In this document: piece after piece, positions 1-8,843 of the stretch
Layout of the letters: each line of letters starts with the position of its first letter
Position numbering within the stretch: position 1 is the stretch's first letter
Origin: a virus
Direction: 5' to 3' (one strand)
Virus record (IMG/VR): IMGVR_UViG_3300030329_000742
Span: 1 to 25,371 of that record
Length of the DNA stretch: 25,371 bases
Notes under the pieces: generated by a model
What the model was told of the DNA's origin: nothing
The model's database searches: none
What the model saw: only the letters and a program-made list of their open reading frames with translations
Program-made: the position numbers and the translations under genes

Positions 1-617
1 GCGCCGGTCGGTATGCCAAGTGCAAAAGCAAGAGCGCCACTGCTTGCTGTGAAGGAAACAGACGCCGTTGCACTTGACCCGACGCTTAATGTGCTTACTG
101 AAATGCTGGTGCTTACGACCCTTCCATCTGTATTTTCAAGTGCGTCGGCATCGCTGTTCCAGCTTAACAATTTAGACGCCGCTGGTTCTGGCATCGTGAC
201 TGATGCACCACCTGTATAGGTATCTGGAAACCTAAACGCCTGACTGATGTCGCCATCGCGCTCCTGGCCGGACATAGCTAAACGGTCAATGTCGCCTTCC
301 AGTGTGTCGGCAGGGAAGGGGTCATTGGTCACATAGTTGGACGTTTGTGTCGTCGTTGTCTTGCGTCTTATATGCCACTGCACTGTGTCTGCCGGTGCGG
401 AGCCAGCAACAACGGCGCCTGTTGATCCATCGCCACCCGTCACCGTGTAATGCGTACTGTAAGACTTAGTAACTTCCGCGCCTGTCGCAATCGTCCGCTC
501 AACGACCTCAAGTTCTGCTGTTGATCCTGTCCCAAAAAATGGAAAAGTAACTGCAAAGCTTGTTGTCGATCCGTTGCCCGTATAACTAACGGATGTTGTT
601 GTTGTTGATACCGTCAC
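1..617 (-). CDS. Tail fibre / receptor-binding protein, N-terminal part (cut by left edge)
   Basis: A minus-strand open frame with no stop before the window edge gives about 205 residues. It starts at a GTG whose last two bases lie in the TGA stop of the upstream ejection protein (GTGA overlap), and GGAGG sits 7 bases before it, which decides the start. The N-terminus reads TSVSYTGNGSTTSFAVTFPF, then a HYTVTGGDGSTG strand, a WHIRRKTTTTQTSNYVTNDP segment and PADTLEGDIDRLAM. This is the typical virion-attachment domain at the N-terminus of T7-like tail fibres and tailspikes. From about residue 125 the sequence becomes Ser/Thr/Ala rich and less recognisable, as expected where a variable shaft begins. 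The domain attaches the fibre to the tail, and the missing C-terminus would bind the host receptor. Position after the ejection proteins matches T7 gp17. Confidence 0.85.
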   Translation of the reverse strand, partial: MTVSTTTTSVSYTGNGSTTSFAVTFPFFGTGSTAELEVVERTIATGAEVTKSYSTHYTVTGGDGSTGAVVAGSAPADTVQWHIRRKTTTTQTSNYVTNDPFPADTLEGDIDRLAMSGQERDGDISQAFRFPDTYTGGASVTMPEPAASKLLSWNSDADALENTDGRVVSTSISVSTLSVGSSATASVSFTASSGALAFALGIPTG

Positions 618-3600
618 TGTACTGCCTCCATTTCCTCACGTTTTTCATCCGCTTCCAAATTCCTGATCTGTTCTATGCGCTTGAGAAATGCCGGGCCTAA
701 TGTCTTATGCTGCATTAGCTGTGCCAGACCGAACGCACGGGCTTTGTTGTAAATTCCCCGGATGTTGTTGGACAGGCGCTGTGTGACAAGTGAATTGCCT
801 TTCTCTGATTCCTCCTTGAGGGATTTGTATTCTTTCCTTTTCATAAAGGTTTCCAGTCTTTTAAAGGCTTCCTGCCCTACAGTCTTCTGATAGAAATACC
901 TTTCTTCATCCGTTAGGCGTAATGGCTTCTTTAACTGTGATCCCGGGTTAAGCCATTCCTCCTGCCTGGGAATGCGAACACCCATTCGCTTGATCTCAAG
1001 GTCAACAATATTCGGCTTGTATTCTGACTTGTAGATTGGAGACAGCCAGTCTGGCCCGACAGCCCCGTCAACCTCGCCATGTTCATCAGGTATTCCGTAA
1101 AACCTGTCACGGCCCCAAAGATCAACAACCGGCTTGAGAGACTTGGACAGGCCCGGGATCTGCGCCTTGATCTCATCAATATAGTCCCGTGCCTCACGGA
1201 GAACCGGGTCATCAATTCTTTCCATCTGTGCCACGAACCGGGGAACAATAGAGCGGACGAAGTTTTCCGTCAGGCCCTTCGCATAACGGTCAGGGTCACT
1301 TGTTGCCTCAATAAGCGTTGCGAATCCCTGCATGAAAGATTTATTGGTCATGTTGTAGGCAGTGCCTGCCAAAGCCGCAGCCCAAAGGTCTTTCTTCTTT
1401 GTTTCGTCAAGTTGGCCGCTGGCGTAAATTTCAGCGACATCGGCCCATATTCCTATGACGGAGGAAAGAGGTTCCGTGCCGGCATAGCTATAATATTTAT
1501 CCCCGATCTTCACACTATAGGGCTGGATGTTCATGCGGCGCCAGGTTGCTCTCCCTTCAGGCGTTGAAGGACCGCCACCGGTTATGGTATTCCCTGCAAG
1601 ACCAAAGCCGATCATAGCACCGACACTCGTTCCAATAGTGATTCTTGCCAGAGCCTCATCCCTGGCCTTGCCGCCTTTTTTCATCTTCATGGCAGTGTCA
1701 CCCCAGAACAGGCCCAAAGGCGTCCTGTCCACGAATGCCCACTTGAATGAATTATAAGGTGTCTTGAAGAACGGCGTTACCCATCGCAAGAAAGGAACAT
1801 CATTCCTGAATGCCTGTAATCCCGCACCCGCTGAATCCAGATCCTGCTGTAGGGTAAGATACTTTGCCTCGGCTTCCGCACGGTCCATGGCATACGCAGG
1901 GGGATCATTAATGAAGTCGGCCATCCAGTCAGAAAGTTCTTCCCCCTTTAATCCACGCGCACGGCCTGTGGAAAGCGCATCTTCCCACATGGACCCCTGC
2001 ATCGCGAGAACCTTGTAAAATGTATCTCCTGCCTCAAGAAATCGGAAAGCTACCCGGCCACCCGTTGCAAGCTCTCCCATTAAGTCAATAAAGGTGGAGA
2101 ACGTGCTTGCCCCAAATGCCTCACCGGAAAAAGCCGGTGAAAATTTAGACCCGGGACGTGAATGCGCGGTGTCAATCTTTGACCCAGGCAATACCGACTG
2201 ACCCCTGGCAAAGGACCGGGACGCATATTTCATGGCCGTCCACATTGCCATTGTCTGTCCGAACACCTTTGCATTCAGATCACCGAATGTCGCTCCGCCT
2301 TCACCCCCGAAGGCGCGTCTGGCAGTTCCTATGGACGCAGCACCCAACAACTCCACATTACTTGTGAACATGGTGGCAAAGCCGCCGATAAGGTTCTTAA
2401 TCTGTGACACGGGATTTGTCAGGAGAGCATGTTGCCAAACTTCAAACACGGCATCCCCTGTAGCCCTTGCCTTGGCAACACCCCGCAGGAATGCGCTTTT
2501 CTTATGCGGATCTCCCGTCTGTCCGTAGAGAGCCGCAAGCTTGCGAATATCCTCGGCCCCTCCGTAGTCAGAAAGCATTGCCGTCAAATCACGCTTTCGC
2601 CGTGCGGCAAACTCAGCAGCCATACCGGGATCACCGGGAGTGCCTGTCGCCTCTATACGCATGGATGACAGCGTTCGTGCAATCTCCGTCTGCGCTCCTT
2701 TATAATTGCGCTGGAGATTTGCGACCAACTCAAACTGGTAACGAAACTGTGCAAGATCCTCGAGACTCCCGGTCTCGGCCCTTAAAGCTATTTCATCCAG
2801 CTTTTTCATTTCCGAAATAAGAAGATTCTTGGCCGCCAGCATGGTCTCAGCCATGCCTGCACCTTCAACCTCAATACCCTGGCCTTTCTTCCTGGCAAGC
2901 ATGGCACGGGTTAGCTTTGCGGGAGACATGCCAAGGACATCCGCAAGCTGCTGCGTTGCCTGATGCGTTATGACATCTCTTTTATCCTCTGAAATCTTTC
3001 CCGCGAATTGCTGGCTTGTAGCCTCTATGCGCTCCTGAATACCGGCTTCATCAATAATCTTTTCACTGTTAAAGTCTGAAAGGCCGCCCTGCAGCAATTC
3101 CTCACGGTTTTTAGGAGCGCCCAGAACCGCGTCAACAGCCTCATCTCCCACATAAATATACCGCTCATAATAGTCAGGAGTTTCAAACCGTGATGGAATA
3201 TTGCCGGGCAGGTCTGCAGGAGGTTGCCCCATGGTAGCAAGATCAGACAATTCCGGCATGATAGGCTCCGGCTTTGGAGCTTCTATGCGGGGATCGCTCC
3301 TGTCTATCCGGCTTTTCGTTCTTTCAGGATCAAGGATTTTCCTCCGTGCATCGCGCATGGCGGCACCGCTTTCCCCGAGAAACAGTTTGCTTCCCAGGTC
3401 ACCTATTCCTTCAGCAATAGGATCACCGACCTTTTCTATAAACTCGCCAACAGGTTTTGCAATCTTGCTAACGGCAGCACCGATAGGCCCGGCGACTTCA
3501 ATGTTTTCATCCATGGGATCTGGAGAAACGTCTTCTGCAGGAATTTGCCCATCAAAAAACCCCGGCTCCGGGAGCAGGGGTTTGTCCGGCTGTAGCATTG

Positions 3601-3640
3601 CGAGTGGATCAGTTGCCATTGGGTCTAGCCTCTCGATCAT
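614..3640 (-). CDS. Large internal virion / DNA-ejection protein (gp16-like position)
   Basis: The predicted protein has 1008 residues. The N-terminus is Pro/Asp rich and likely disordered. Residues about 180-350 are helical and charged. From about 390 there is a hydrophobic, Gly/Ala-rich region (LLTNPVSQIKNLIGG, then FLRWVTPFFKTPYNSFKWAF, SVGAMIGFGLAG and QPYSVKIGDKYYSYAG). This C-terminal type recurs in large phage internal and polyvalent proteins and suits a protein that inserts in the host envelope during DNA ejection. It lies between the other internal proteins and the tail fibre, the place of T7 gp16. I see no lytic transglycosylase motif, so peptidoglycan cleavage is not supported. The start could be ATG 3640 or ATG 3619; the latter has GAGAGG at good spacing and a shorter overlap with the upstream gene. 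The exact family is uncertain. Confidence 0.75.
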   Translation of the reverse strand: MIERLDPMATDPLAMLQPDKPLLPEPGFFDGQIPAEDVSPDPMDENIEVAGPIGAAVSKIAKPVGEFIEKVGDPIAEGIGDLGSKLFLGESGAAMRDARRKILDPERTKSRIDRSDPRIEAPKPEPIMPELSDLATMGQPPADLPGNIPSRFETPDYYERYIYVGDEAVDAVLGAPKNREELLQGGLSDFNSEKIIDEAGIQERIEATSQQFAGKISEDKRDVITHQATQQLADVLGMSPAKLTRAMLARKKGQGIEVEGAGMAETMLAAKNLLISEMKKLDEIALRAETGSLEDLAQFRYQFELVANLQRNYKGAQTEIARTLSSMRIEATGTPGDPGMAAEFAARRKRDLTAMLSDYGGAEDIRKLAALYGQTGDPHKKSAFLRGVAKARATGDAVFEVWQHALLTNPVSQIKNLIGGFATMFTSNVELLGAASIGTARRAFGGEGGATFGDLNAKVFGQTMAMWTAMKYASRSFARGQSVLPGSKIDTAHSRPGSKFSPAFSGEAFGASTFSTFIDLMGELATGGRVAFRFLEAGDTFYKVLAMQGSMWEDALSTGRARGLKGEELSDWMADFINDPPAYAMDRAEAEAKYLTLQQDLDSAGAGLQAFRNDVPFLRWVTPFFKTPYNSFKWAFVDRTPLGLFWGDTAMKMKKGGKARDEALARITIGTSVGAMIGFGLAGNTITGGGPSTPEGRATWRRMNIQPYSVKIGDKYYSYAGTEPLSSVIGIWADVAEIYASGQLDETKKKDLWAAALAGTAYNMTNKSFMQGFATLIEATSDPDRYAKGLTENFVRSIVPRFVAQMERIDDPVLREARDYIDEIKAQIPGLSKSLKPVVDLWGRDRFYGIPDEHGEVDGAVGPDWLSPIYKSEYKPNIVDLEIKRMGVRIPRQEEWLNPGSQLKKPLRLTDEERYFYQKTVGQEAFKRLETFMKRKEYKSLKEESEKGNSLVTQRLSNNIRGIYNKARAFGLAQLMQHKTLGPAFLKRIEQIRNLEADEKREEMEAVQ

Positions 3641-6527
3641 TTAATCCAGCCGCAACGCCAGCCGCGCCGAATGTTGCAACGCCTTTTCCTAGCACACTGC
3701 CGCGCATCTTTTTGGTGACAGGGAGGGACCAGACTTCACTTCCACCACCTCCTGATATAGCTGAAGGAATATACTTTTTAATTTCATCACTCGTTAAACC
3801 ACTAAACACATTTCTTGGCCTTTGCCCCTTTTCGTATTTTTGAAGTGCTTCCAATAATTTTTGGTGGGCACTTTCATCTTTTGCAGAAGCTGCCTTTTGC
3901 ATTGCGTTTTCAAAATCGTCTGCACCTGGATTTGTTAAAGTTAATTTGCCACCACCACCTATTTCAGTCACCCCAACCTTTGCCCCGAACTTCTTGCCCC
4001 ACTTTGCGGCATAGCCCTTCAGCATCTTGTCATAAAAACCTTTCATGCCTTCGCCGCCGATTTGGAGGTCAAGACCTGACAACGTAAGGCTATTCGGTGA
4101 TTTAGACCCAATTAACATATTCAAATCCATAAACTCTTTTATCTGCTCAACATTTCCACGGCCTGTTATATCACCGCTAGTCTGCGCTTTTAATTCAGCA
4201 ATACGTTTTTCGGCTCTTGCAACATCTTCGTTTGGTGGATTGTCATTAACGTGTTTACGGATTTTGTCAGCAATATCTTTTCCAACAACTTCATCGAGTT
4301 TTGAAAGCTCCACTGCTGTATTTCGCAACACACCTTTTCCATCTTTTGTGCCGCTAACATTCACGGTTCCTGGTTCGCCGTAAGCGACAAACAATTCATC
4401 GATCTGCTCACTCAAATCATACCGCTCCGCTTGCAACTTGCCCGGCGTCCACGCAACAGCATCATAACCTTCTTCAGCCGCCATCCGCGCTATGCGGCGA
4501 AACGACATTTCATGCCATGTTTTCTTGAGGGGTGCGTCTGGAACTTCTTTGCCAGAATCTAATGTAACAAATGGTATGTCATTCGGAACGGGCCGGTCAG
4601 ATTTCGTGTAGTAATCACGCACCGCGTCAACACGCGTTTCTCCATAGGCCACACTATCGGTTCTGGTATCTACAATGACGTACCCATCAGGCGAGATTTT
4701 TTCTAAAATATCTTCAGGTATATTTCCTGTGCCATCGTCAAATTGCCGGGCTGGCACTATTTCCCACGAAGAAGGCAATACAGGGCTGGTGACAACATCA
4801 TCTGGGCCAAATTCATAGTTCTTATACCCATGCTTCCGACCTTTCTGATGCCAATCGCTCTGTATCTCCTCAACGAACAATATCTTCTCGCCGTTGGGTC
4901 CAGTGCGGTCGTTGAGGCGCATATGGGCAAGGACGTTGGGTTCGTCATAGTGGCCGCCGGTAAACTCACCATGCCGTGATTCTCTTGGTGAATTTGCATT
5001 AACATCGCGTATTAGTCTCTCTGCGTCTTCCCTCGTATTGAACCCGAATGCACTTGATGATCCATCTGCATTGTTGATCCAATACTTACCATCATCCCGT
5101 AATTCGACGCTTGTTTTAGATGGCAACCGCAACAGAACTTCACGGTAGTTCTCGCCGCCGGGGAGAGTGTAGTCAGAGAACTTCGTTTCTGTTCCTTCTT
5201 CAATACCTCTTGCTATATTAACAGCTTCTAGTGGAACACCCTCATCTAAAAGATCATCTGCGGATAGAAAGTCAGCCCAGTGGTCTCCTATAGAAAACGC
5301 AACCATACCGCCATCCGGGGCTTGGTGAACTTCCACATCGTATCCTCTAAGAATTTCTTGTTCTCTTGCAGAACCTAAACTTCCACTCTTAGTAACTTCT
5401 TCAATCCGCACCTGATTGGCATCAACAAAATCTTTGATCTCTTGCTTGGTCACAGACTTCTTGCCCTTCAAGAAATCATCAAGGCCGATCCACGCCATTT
5501 CCTCTGCTTTAACTTCCGGTGACTTCGCAATCATGGCCCGCATCTGTGCAGCGTTGCCCTTCTCCATTGGCAAAGCATCGACAGCGTTGGCGACAGCGGA
5601 ATAGAAAACTGGGGCTGGTTCTGTTGGCACAGCAGAAGCCGGCGCGTCAGGCCGCGTCGGTATGCCGCTGAACATTGTGCCTTGTTGAGCATCACGGGCT
5701 ATGTTGCTGATAGCCTGACCTCCCTGCCGTATAACTTCCGGGGCTACACCTGCACCTGCGCCAAGACCCCCACCGAGAACGGTTCCAATGCCTGCTGCCT
5801 GAACATTACGCCCGACATCAAATTCCTTCTGCGCTCCGGCTTCCATGGCAACTTCCTGGCGGAGGGCATCGTCAAGGGAAGAGTATGCACCCCCCTCGAT
5901 ACCGGCCACCACGGTTGCCGGAAGTGAAGCGCGCAGTGCCTGCCTGAACCCGGACTTGGTTGCCTGCTTTGCGCCGGCCCCCAGAAGTGCGCCCACCCCC
6001 AAGGTCGTTAGCCCAAAATAAGTAGATGGATCCCACACAAGACCCCAGAAAAGCCTTTTGGCGCCGTTCCAGCTTATTTCCTTTTCATCGTAAAGCTGCA
6101 TCATGTAATACAGTGCGAGCTTCTGGTCGTTCGGTGCGCTCTGGAGTTTGGCCGTCATATACCCCATTGATGGAATATTGTAATTAAACCACCCCATAGC
6201 CTCGAGACCCCACTGTGCAGCGGCCTCATCCGTCAGGTTTCCTTCCGCATCAAAATCACCGGCATTGTCTTCCGTCCTTTCAACGGCAGAAAACAAAGGC
6301 ATCAGCCGTCTTGCGCTTTCAACCCATAACCTGTCAGACATAAGGCTGGTTTCAGTTACCTGCCGCGGCGCTCCCTTTTCAAGATTAACGGGCTTATCAT
6401 TTTCCAGAACATAATCGGCATCGTAACCGGCTGCGGAAATATCCTCATGTACCTCTTTGGGAACGCCGGAACTCCGCACCCCCATGGAAACAGCGAGATC
6501 GTCTTTTGGGAGAATTGCACCAATCAT
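3609..6527 (-). CDS. Large virion-associated protein with polyvalent-type central domain
   Basis: A protein of 972 residues. Its ATG overlaps the upstream TAA by one base (TAATG) and follows a GGGGGAGAT ribosome site. The N-terminal 150 residues resemble no family I can name. Residues about 170-260 are Gly/Ala rich with hydrophobic stretches (LTTLGVGALLGAGAK, GIGTVLGGGLGAGAGVA). From about 320 comes a block I recognise from large phage and mobile-element proteins: ALPMEKGNAAQ, EEMAWIGLDDFLKGKKSVTK, YTLPGGENYREVLLRLP, LFVEEIQSDWHQKGRKHGY, RRIARMAAEEGYDAVAWTPG and EGMKGFYDKMLKGYAAKWGK. Such domains belong to the polyvalent-protein class and are thought to be delivered with phage DNA. The enzymatic role is unknown. 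Position between gp15- and gp16-like genes indicates a packaged ejection protein. Confidence 0.75.
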   Translation of the reverse strand: MIGAILPKDDLAVSMGVRSSGVPKEVHEDISAAGYDADYVLENDKPVNLEKGAPRQVTETSLMSDRLWVESARRLMPLFSAVERTEDNAGDFDAEGNLTDEAAAQWGLEAMGWFNYNIPSMGYMTAKLQSAPNDQKLALYYMMQLYDEKEISWNGAKRLFWGLVWDPSTYFGLTTLGVGALLGAGAKQATKSGFRQALRASLPATVVAGIEGGAYSSLDDALRQEVAMEAGAQKEFDVGRNVQAAGIGTVLGGGLGAGAGVAPEVIRQGGQAISNIARDAQQGTMFSGIPTRPDAPASAVPTEPAPVFYSAVANAVDALPMEKGNAAQMRAMIAKSPEVKAEEMAWIGLDDFLKGKKSVTKQEIKDFVDANQVRIEEVTKSGSLGSAREQEILRGYDVEVHQAPDGGMVAFSIGDHWADFLSADDLLDEGVPLEAVNIARGIEEGTETKFSDYTLPGGENYREVLLRLPSKTSVELRDDGKYWINNADGSSSAFGFNTREDAERLIRDVNANSPRESRHGEFTGGHYDEPNVLAHMRLNDRTGPNGEKILFVEEIQSDWHQKGRKHGYKNYEFGPDDVVTSPVLPSSWEIVPARQFDDGTGNIPEDILEKISPDGYVIVDTRTDSVAYGETRVDAVRDYYTKSDRPVPNDIPFVTLDSGKEVPDAPLKKTWHEMSFRRIARMAAEEGYDAVAWTPGKLQAERYDLSEQIDELFVAYGEPGTVNVSGTKDGKGVLRNTAVELSKLDEVVGKDIADKIRKHVNDNPPNEDVARAEKRIAELKAQTSGDITGRGNVEQIKEFMDLNMLIGSKSPNSLTLSGLDLQIGGEGMKGFYDKMLKGYAAKWGKKFGAKVGVTEIGGGGKLTLTNPGADDFENAMQKAASAKDESAHQKLLEALQKYEKGQRPRNVFSGLTSDEIKKYIPSAISGGGGSEVWSLPVTKKMRGSVLGKGVATFGAAGVAAGLNDREARPNGN

Positions 6528-8218
6528 TAATCTCCCCCCCGTAAATCTTTTAATTGGCCCTTACGATTAGGATCAGGTTTTTTACCTCCAGATGGGTCGT
6601 TAGCATCCCTCTGGGAAATATACTGCTCCAGCGCATTCAGCATAATCATCTGGGTTGCGAGAACAGAAGGCTTTCCTTTGAATTGATTTCTGGTTGCGAG
6701 CTTTGCATCTGAAACATCCTCAAGCGTCCATTCACCCAACTTCTTTGAGACAGGTCCGAACTGCGGCCTCGGTATGGCGTTAAGCTCAACCTTGCCCCGG
6801 GTTCTAAAAGCTTCAAGGGCATTTGCAAAAGCCGTGGCGGGGGGTTCTGGATCTTCACCGCTAATCCGCGCCTCAAAATCAAGAATGATTAATGCCGCAC
6901 GGTCCTTGGCCCCGGGCAGAATCTTATCAAGCCAGTCAGCTGAAGAGACTATTTTTTCAAGGGCTGCGGAATACCTCTTCTTTTCCCTTTCTGCCTGAGT
7001 GTTACCTTTGGCTGCAAGCGCCCTTCTTTCAACAATTTGAAATGCTTCAAAAGTTAATTCTCCATTTACTCCAAGCTTTCCTTCCGCATCCTTAATGATT
7101 TCATCAAGATCCTTATTACTTGTTGCATTCCTGATTCTGGAAAACAGATCTTTTATTGCATCTGAATCGCTTTCAACGGGATCTTTATTGACAACATCAG
7201 CACTCAGATCAAGATACTGTTCATAGTTGATTAGGCCGTCTTCCAGCTTATCAAGAAGAACCGTTTCCGTAACCTCATCATCTGATGTATCATCTGTTCT
7301 CTTCTGTTGGATAATTGACTTTTTAAGCGTTGCAGTCTCTTTGGCCTGATCCGTTTTCTTGTTAAAGATTTCCCGCTTTTTGCTTTTATCAAGAATATTA
7401 AGCCGGTTTTCATGCATTGTCCCGACTTCCTTCTGGAGCTTGAGCTTTTCAGTGTCATCAAGCTGGTTCCAGAAAGACCGAAAGGCTTCATTCTCGTCAT
7501 AGGTTGGATAACCAGATTGAACCACATGAACTTTGGGAAAGTTATCATTAGCCATCCATTTAGCCAGATCGTCCAGATCTTCTGTTGGAGTTTCCCTGAT
7601 TAGCTGGTCAATCGCCGTTTTTACAAAGTTTTTCTTAAACTTTAAAGCGTCCTTGGTTCCTTCCTCAATACTTATATGGCCGTTTTTAACAAGGGTATTA
7701 ATGTCCCTCATGGCGCTTTTAAAGGCAATCTGTTTTTCAAGCCTGCCTTCTCTGGGATTAAACATTTTTGAATAGGAGTTAAGGCTAATGAGCAGATTGC
7801 CTTTTGCCTTGTCGGCAATGTTCGCTACATAATCTTTCTGGATGTTAATGGACGTTTCAGCCCGTAACATTCCAAATGATTTGTTGAACTCATCAAGGGA
7901 AACCCTGGATAACCCCGCAGATGACTCATCGAAAATAGTTTGTATCCGACCCTCGGCAACCCCCAAAGCCTGACTTGGGTCCATCTTGGACAGTTCCGTC
8001 CTGAGACGACTTAGCTTAATCTTTGCATTAATATTTGCGTGTGAAAGGGCCTGTTGATTTTCTACCAGAAAAATATTTTCAGCAATCTTCTTACCAATAC
8101 CTCCAAGCTGCTGAAGCTGTTTGCCCATGGGATCTTCTGCCGGAACATAATCAAGCGACCCCACTCCCGTGGTTGAAGGTGCCTGTGCGGTGGAAATGAA
8201 TGTCGGAAGTTCAGACAT
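6527..8218 (-). CDS. Internal virion protein (gp15-like position)
   Basis: A 563-residue, mostly charged and alpha-helical protein rich in Lys, Glu, Asp and Leu, without signal peptide or membrane segment. The short N-terminal stretch QAPSTTGVGSLDYVPAED is low in helix; the rest alternates long amphipathic helices (for example DKSKKREIFNKKTDQAKETA), as in T7 gp15-type core proteins that line the ejection channel. The C-terminus is hydrophilic (PSGGKKPDPNRKGQLKDLRG). Its ATG overlaps the upstream TAA by one base, with GAGGAA upstream, so translation is probably coupled to the gp14-like gene. No catalytic motif is visible. The assignment rests mainly on position, length and helical composition. 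Confidence 0.7.
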   Translation of the reverse strand: MSELPTFISTAQAPSTTGVGSLDYVPAEDPMGKQLQQLGGIGKKIAENIFLVENQQALSHANINAKIKLSRLRTELSKMDPSQALGVAEGRIQTIFDESSAGLSRVSLDEFNKSFGMLRAETSINIQKDYVANIADKAKGNLLISLNSYSKMFNPREGRLEKQIAFKSAMRDINTLVKNGHISIEEGTKDALKFKKNFVKTAIDQLIRETPTEDLDDLAKWMANDNFPKVHVVQSGYPTYDENEAFRSFWNQLDDTEKLKLQKEVGTMHENRLNILDKSKKREIFNKKTDQAKETATLKKSIIQQKRTDDTSDDEVTETVLLDKLEDGLINYEQYLDLSADVVNKDPVESDSDAIKDLFSRIRNATSNKDLDEIIKDAEGKLGVNGELTFEAFQIVERRALAAKGNTQAEREKKRYSAALEKIVSSADWLDKILPGAKDRAALIILDFEARISGEDPEPPATAFANALEAFRTRGKVELNAIPRPQFGPVSKKLGEWTLEDVSDAKLATRNQFKGKPSVLATQMIMLNALEQYISQRDANDPSGGKKPDPNRKGQLKDLRGGD

Positions 8219-8838
8219 TAGGCGTTCCTCAAGAGACTGTAACCTGTTCCTAGCACCTCACCGGCCATGGCAACATTTGTCGCAGGCTGAACCAGTGAAG
8301 CATTAATGCGGGACTGTTCTGCCGCGCTACGTTTTCCTGCCGCACCGGCTCTCTCGGCTGCAGCAAGAACCGTACCCTGATTTATAATATTAAGATATTC
8401 AAGCTGGCCCTCTGCTGCCGTATCAGTGGCAACCAGCAAAGGACTATCCTGGTTAATGACTACACCGCTTTTCGCTGTTTTTGGAGACTGCTTTCCTTTC
8501 AAAACAGCCAGCCGACGCTGAAAAGTATCAGCTTTGGCCTGTGAAGACCATTCAGCCATTAAAGCATTATTTTCTCTAACCTTGGCATCGTATTCACGAA
8601 TTTCAGCCTGACGCATCAGGTTGGCCTGCATTAGATTGGACTGCTGCTGCATTCCATAAAGATTCGTTGCAGCCCCCCCTAACTGCATTACAGTGCCTAA
8701 ACCTGAACCCATTCCTAGCAAAGCGCCACTTGCAAACGGCACACCACCATACCCAATAAGGCCAGCAGTGGCACCAGCCCCAACACCACCAAAAGCACCA
8801 GCAACTTGAGCCGTACCAAACAGAAGAGGAGGACACAT
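8218..8838 (-). CDS. Internal virion protein (gp14-like)
   Basis: A 206-residue protein beginning MCPPLLFG, followed by a Gly/Ala-rich hydrophobic N-terminal third (residues about 10-62) that could span or insert in a membrane. A helical section with MQQQSNLMQANLMRQAEIRE follows, then SGVVINQDSPLLVATDTAAEGQ, a segment typical of the T7 gp14 / internal virion protein B group, and a C-terminal helix. In T7 this protein forms the outer part of the ejection conduit in the host outer membrane. The gene follows tail tubular protein B with only five bases between, and precedes the gp15-like gene with a one-base overlap. The ribosome site is weak (GATGGATAAATA before ATG), which suggests coupling to the upstream gene. 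Confidence 0.75.
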   Translation of the reverse strand: MCPPLLFGTAQVAGAFGGVGAGATAGLIGYGGVPFASGALLGMGSGLGTVMQLGGAATNLYGMQQQSNLMQANLMRQAEIREYDAKVRENNALMAEWSSQAKADTFQRRLAVLKGKQSPKTAKSGVVINQDSPLLVATDTAAEGQLEYLNIINQGTVLAAAERAGAAGKRSAAEQSRINASLVQPATNVAMAGEVLGTGYSLLRNA

Positions 8839-8843
8839 ATTAT

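Noticed and set aside
1079-1567. Longest plus-strand frames (such as 162 residues here, and 271 residues at 16869-17684)
   Set aside because: They lie antisense to well-supported genes, have Cys/Arg/Ser-rich shadow composition, and show no domains or ribosome sites.
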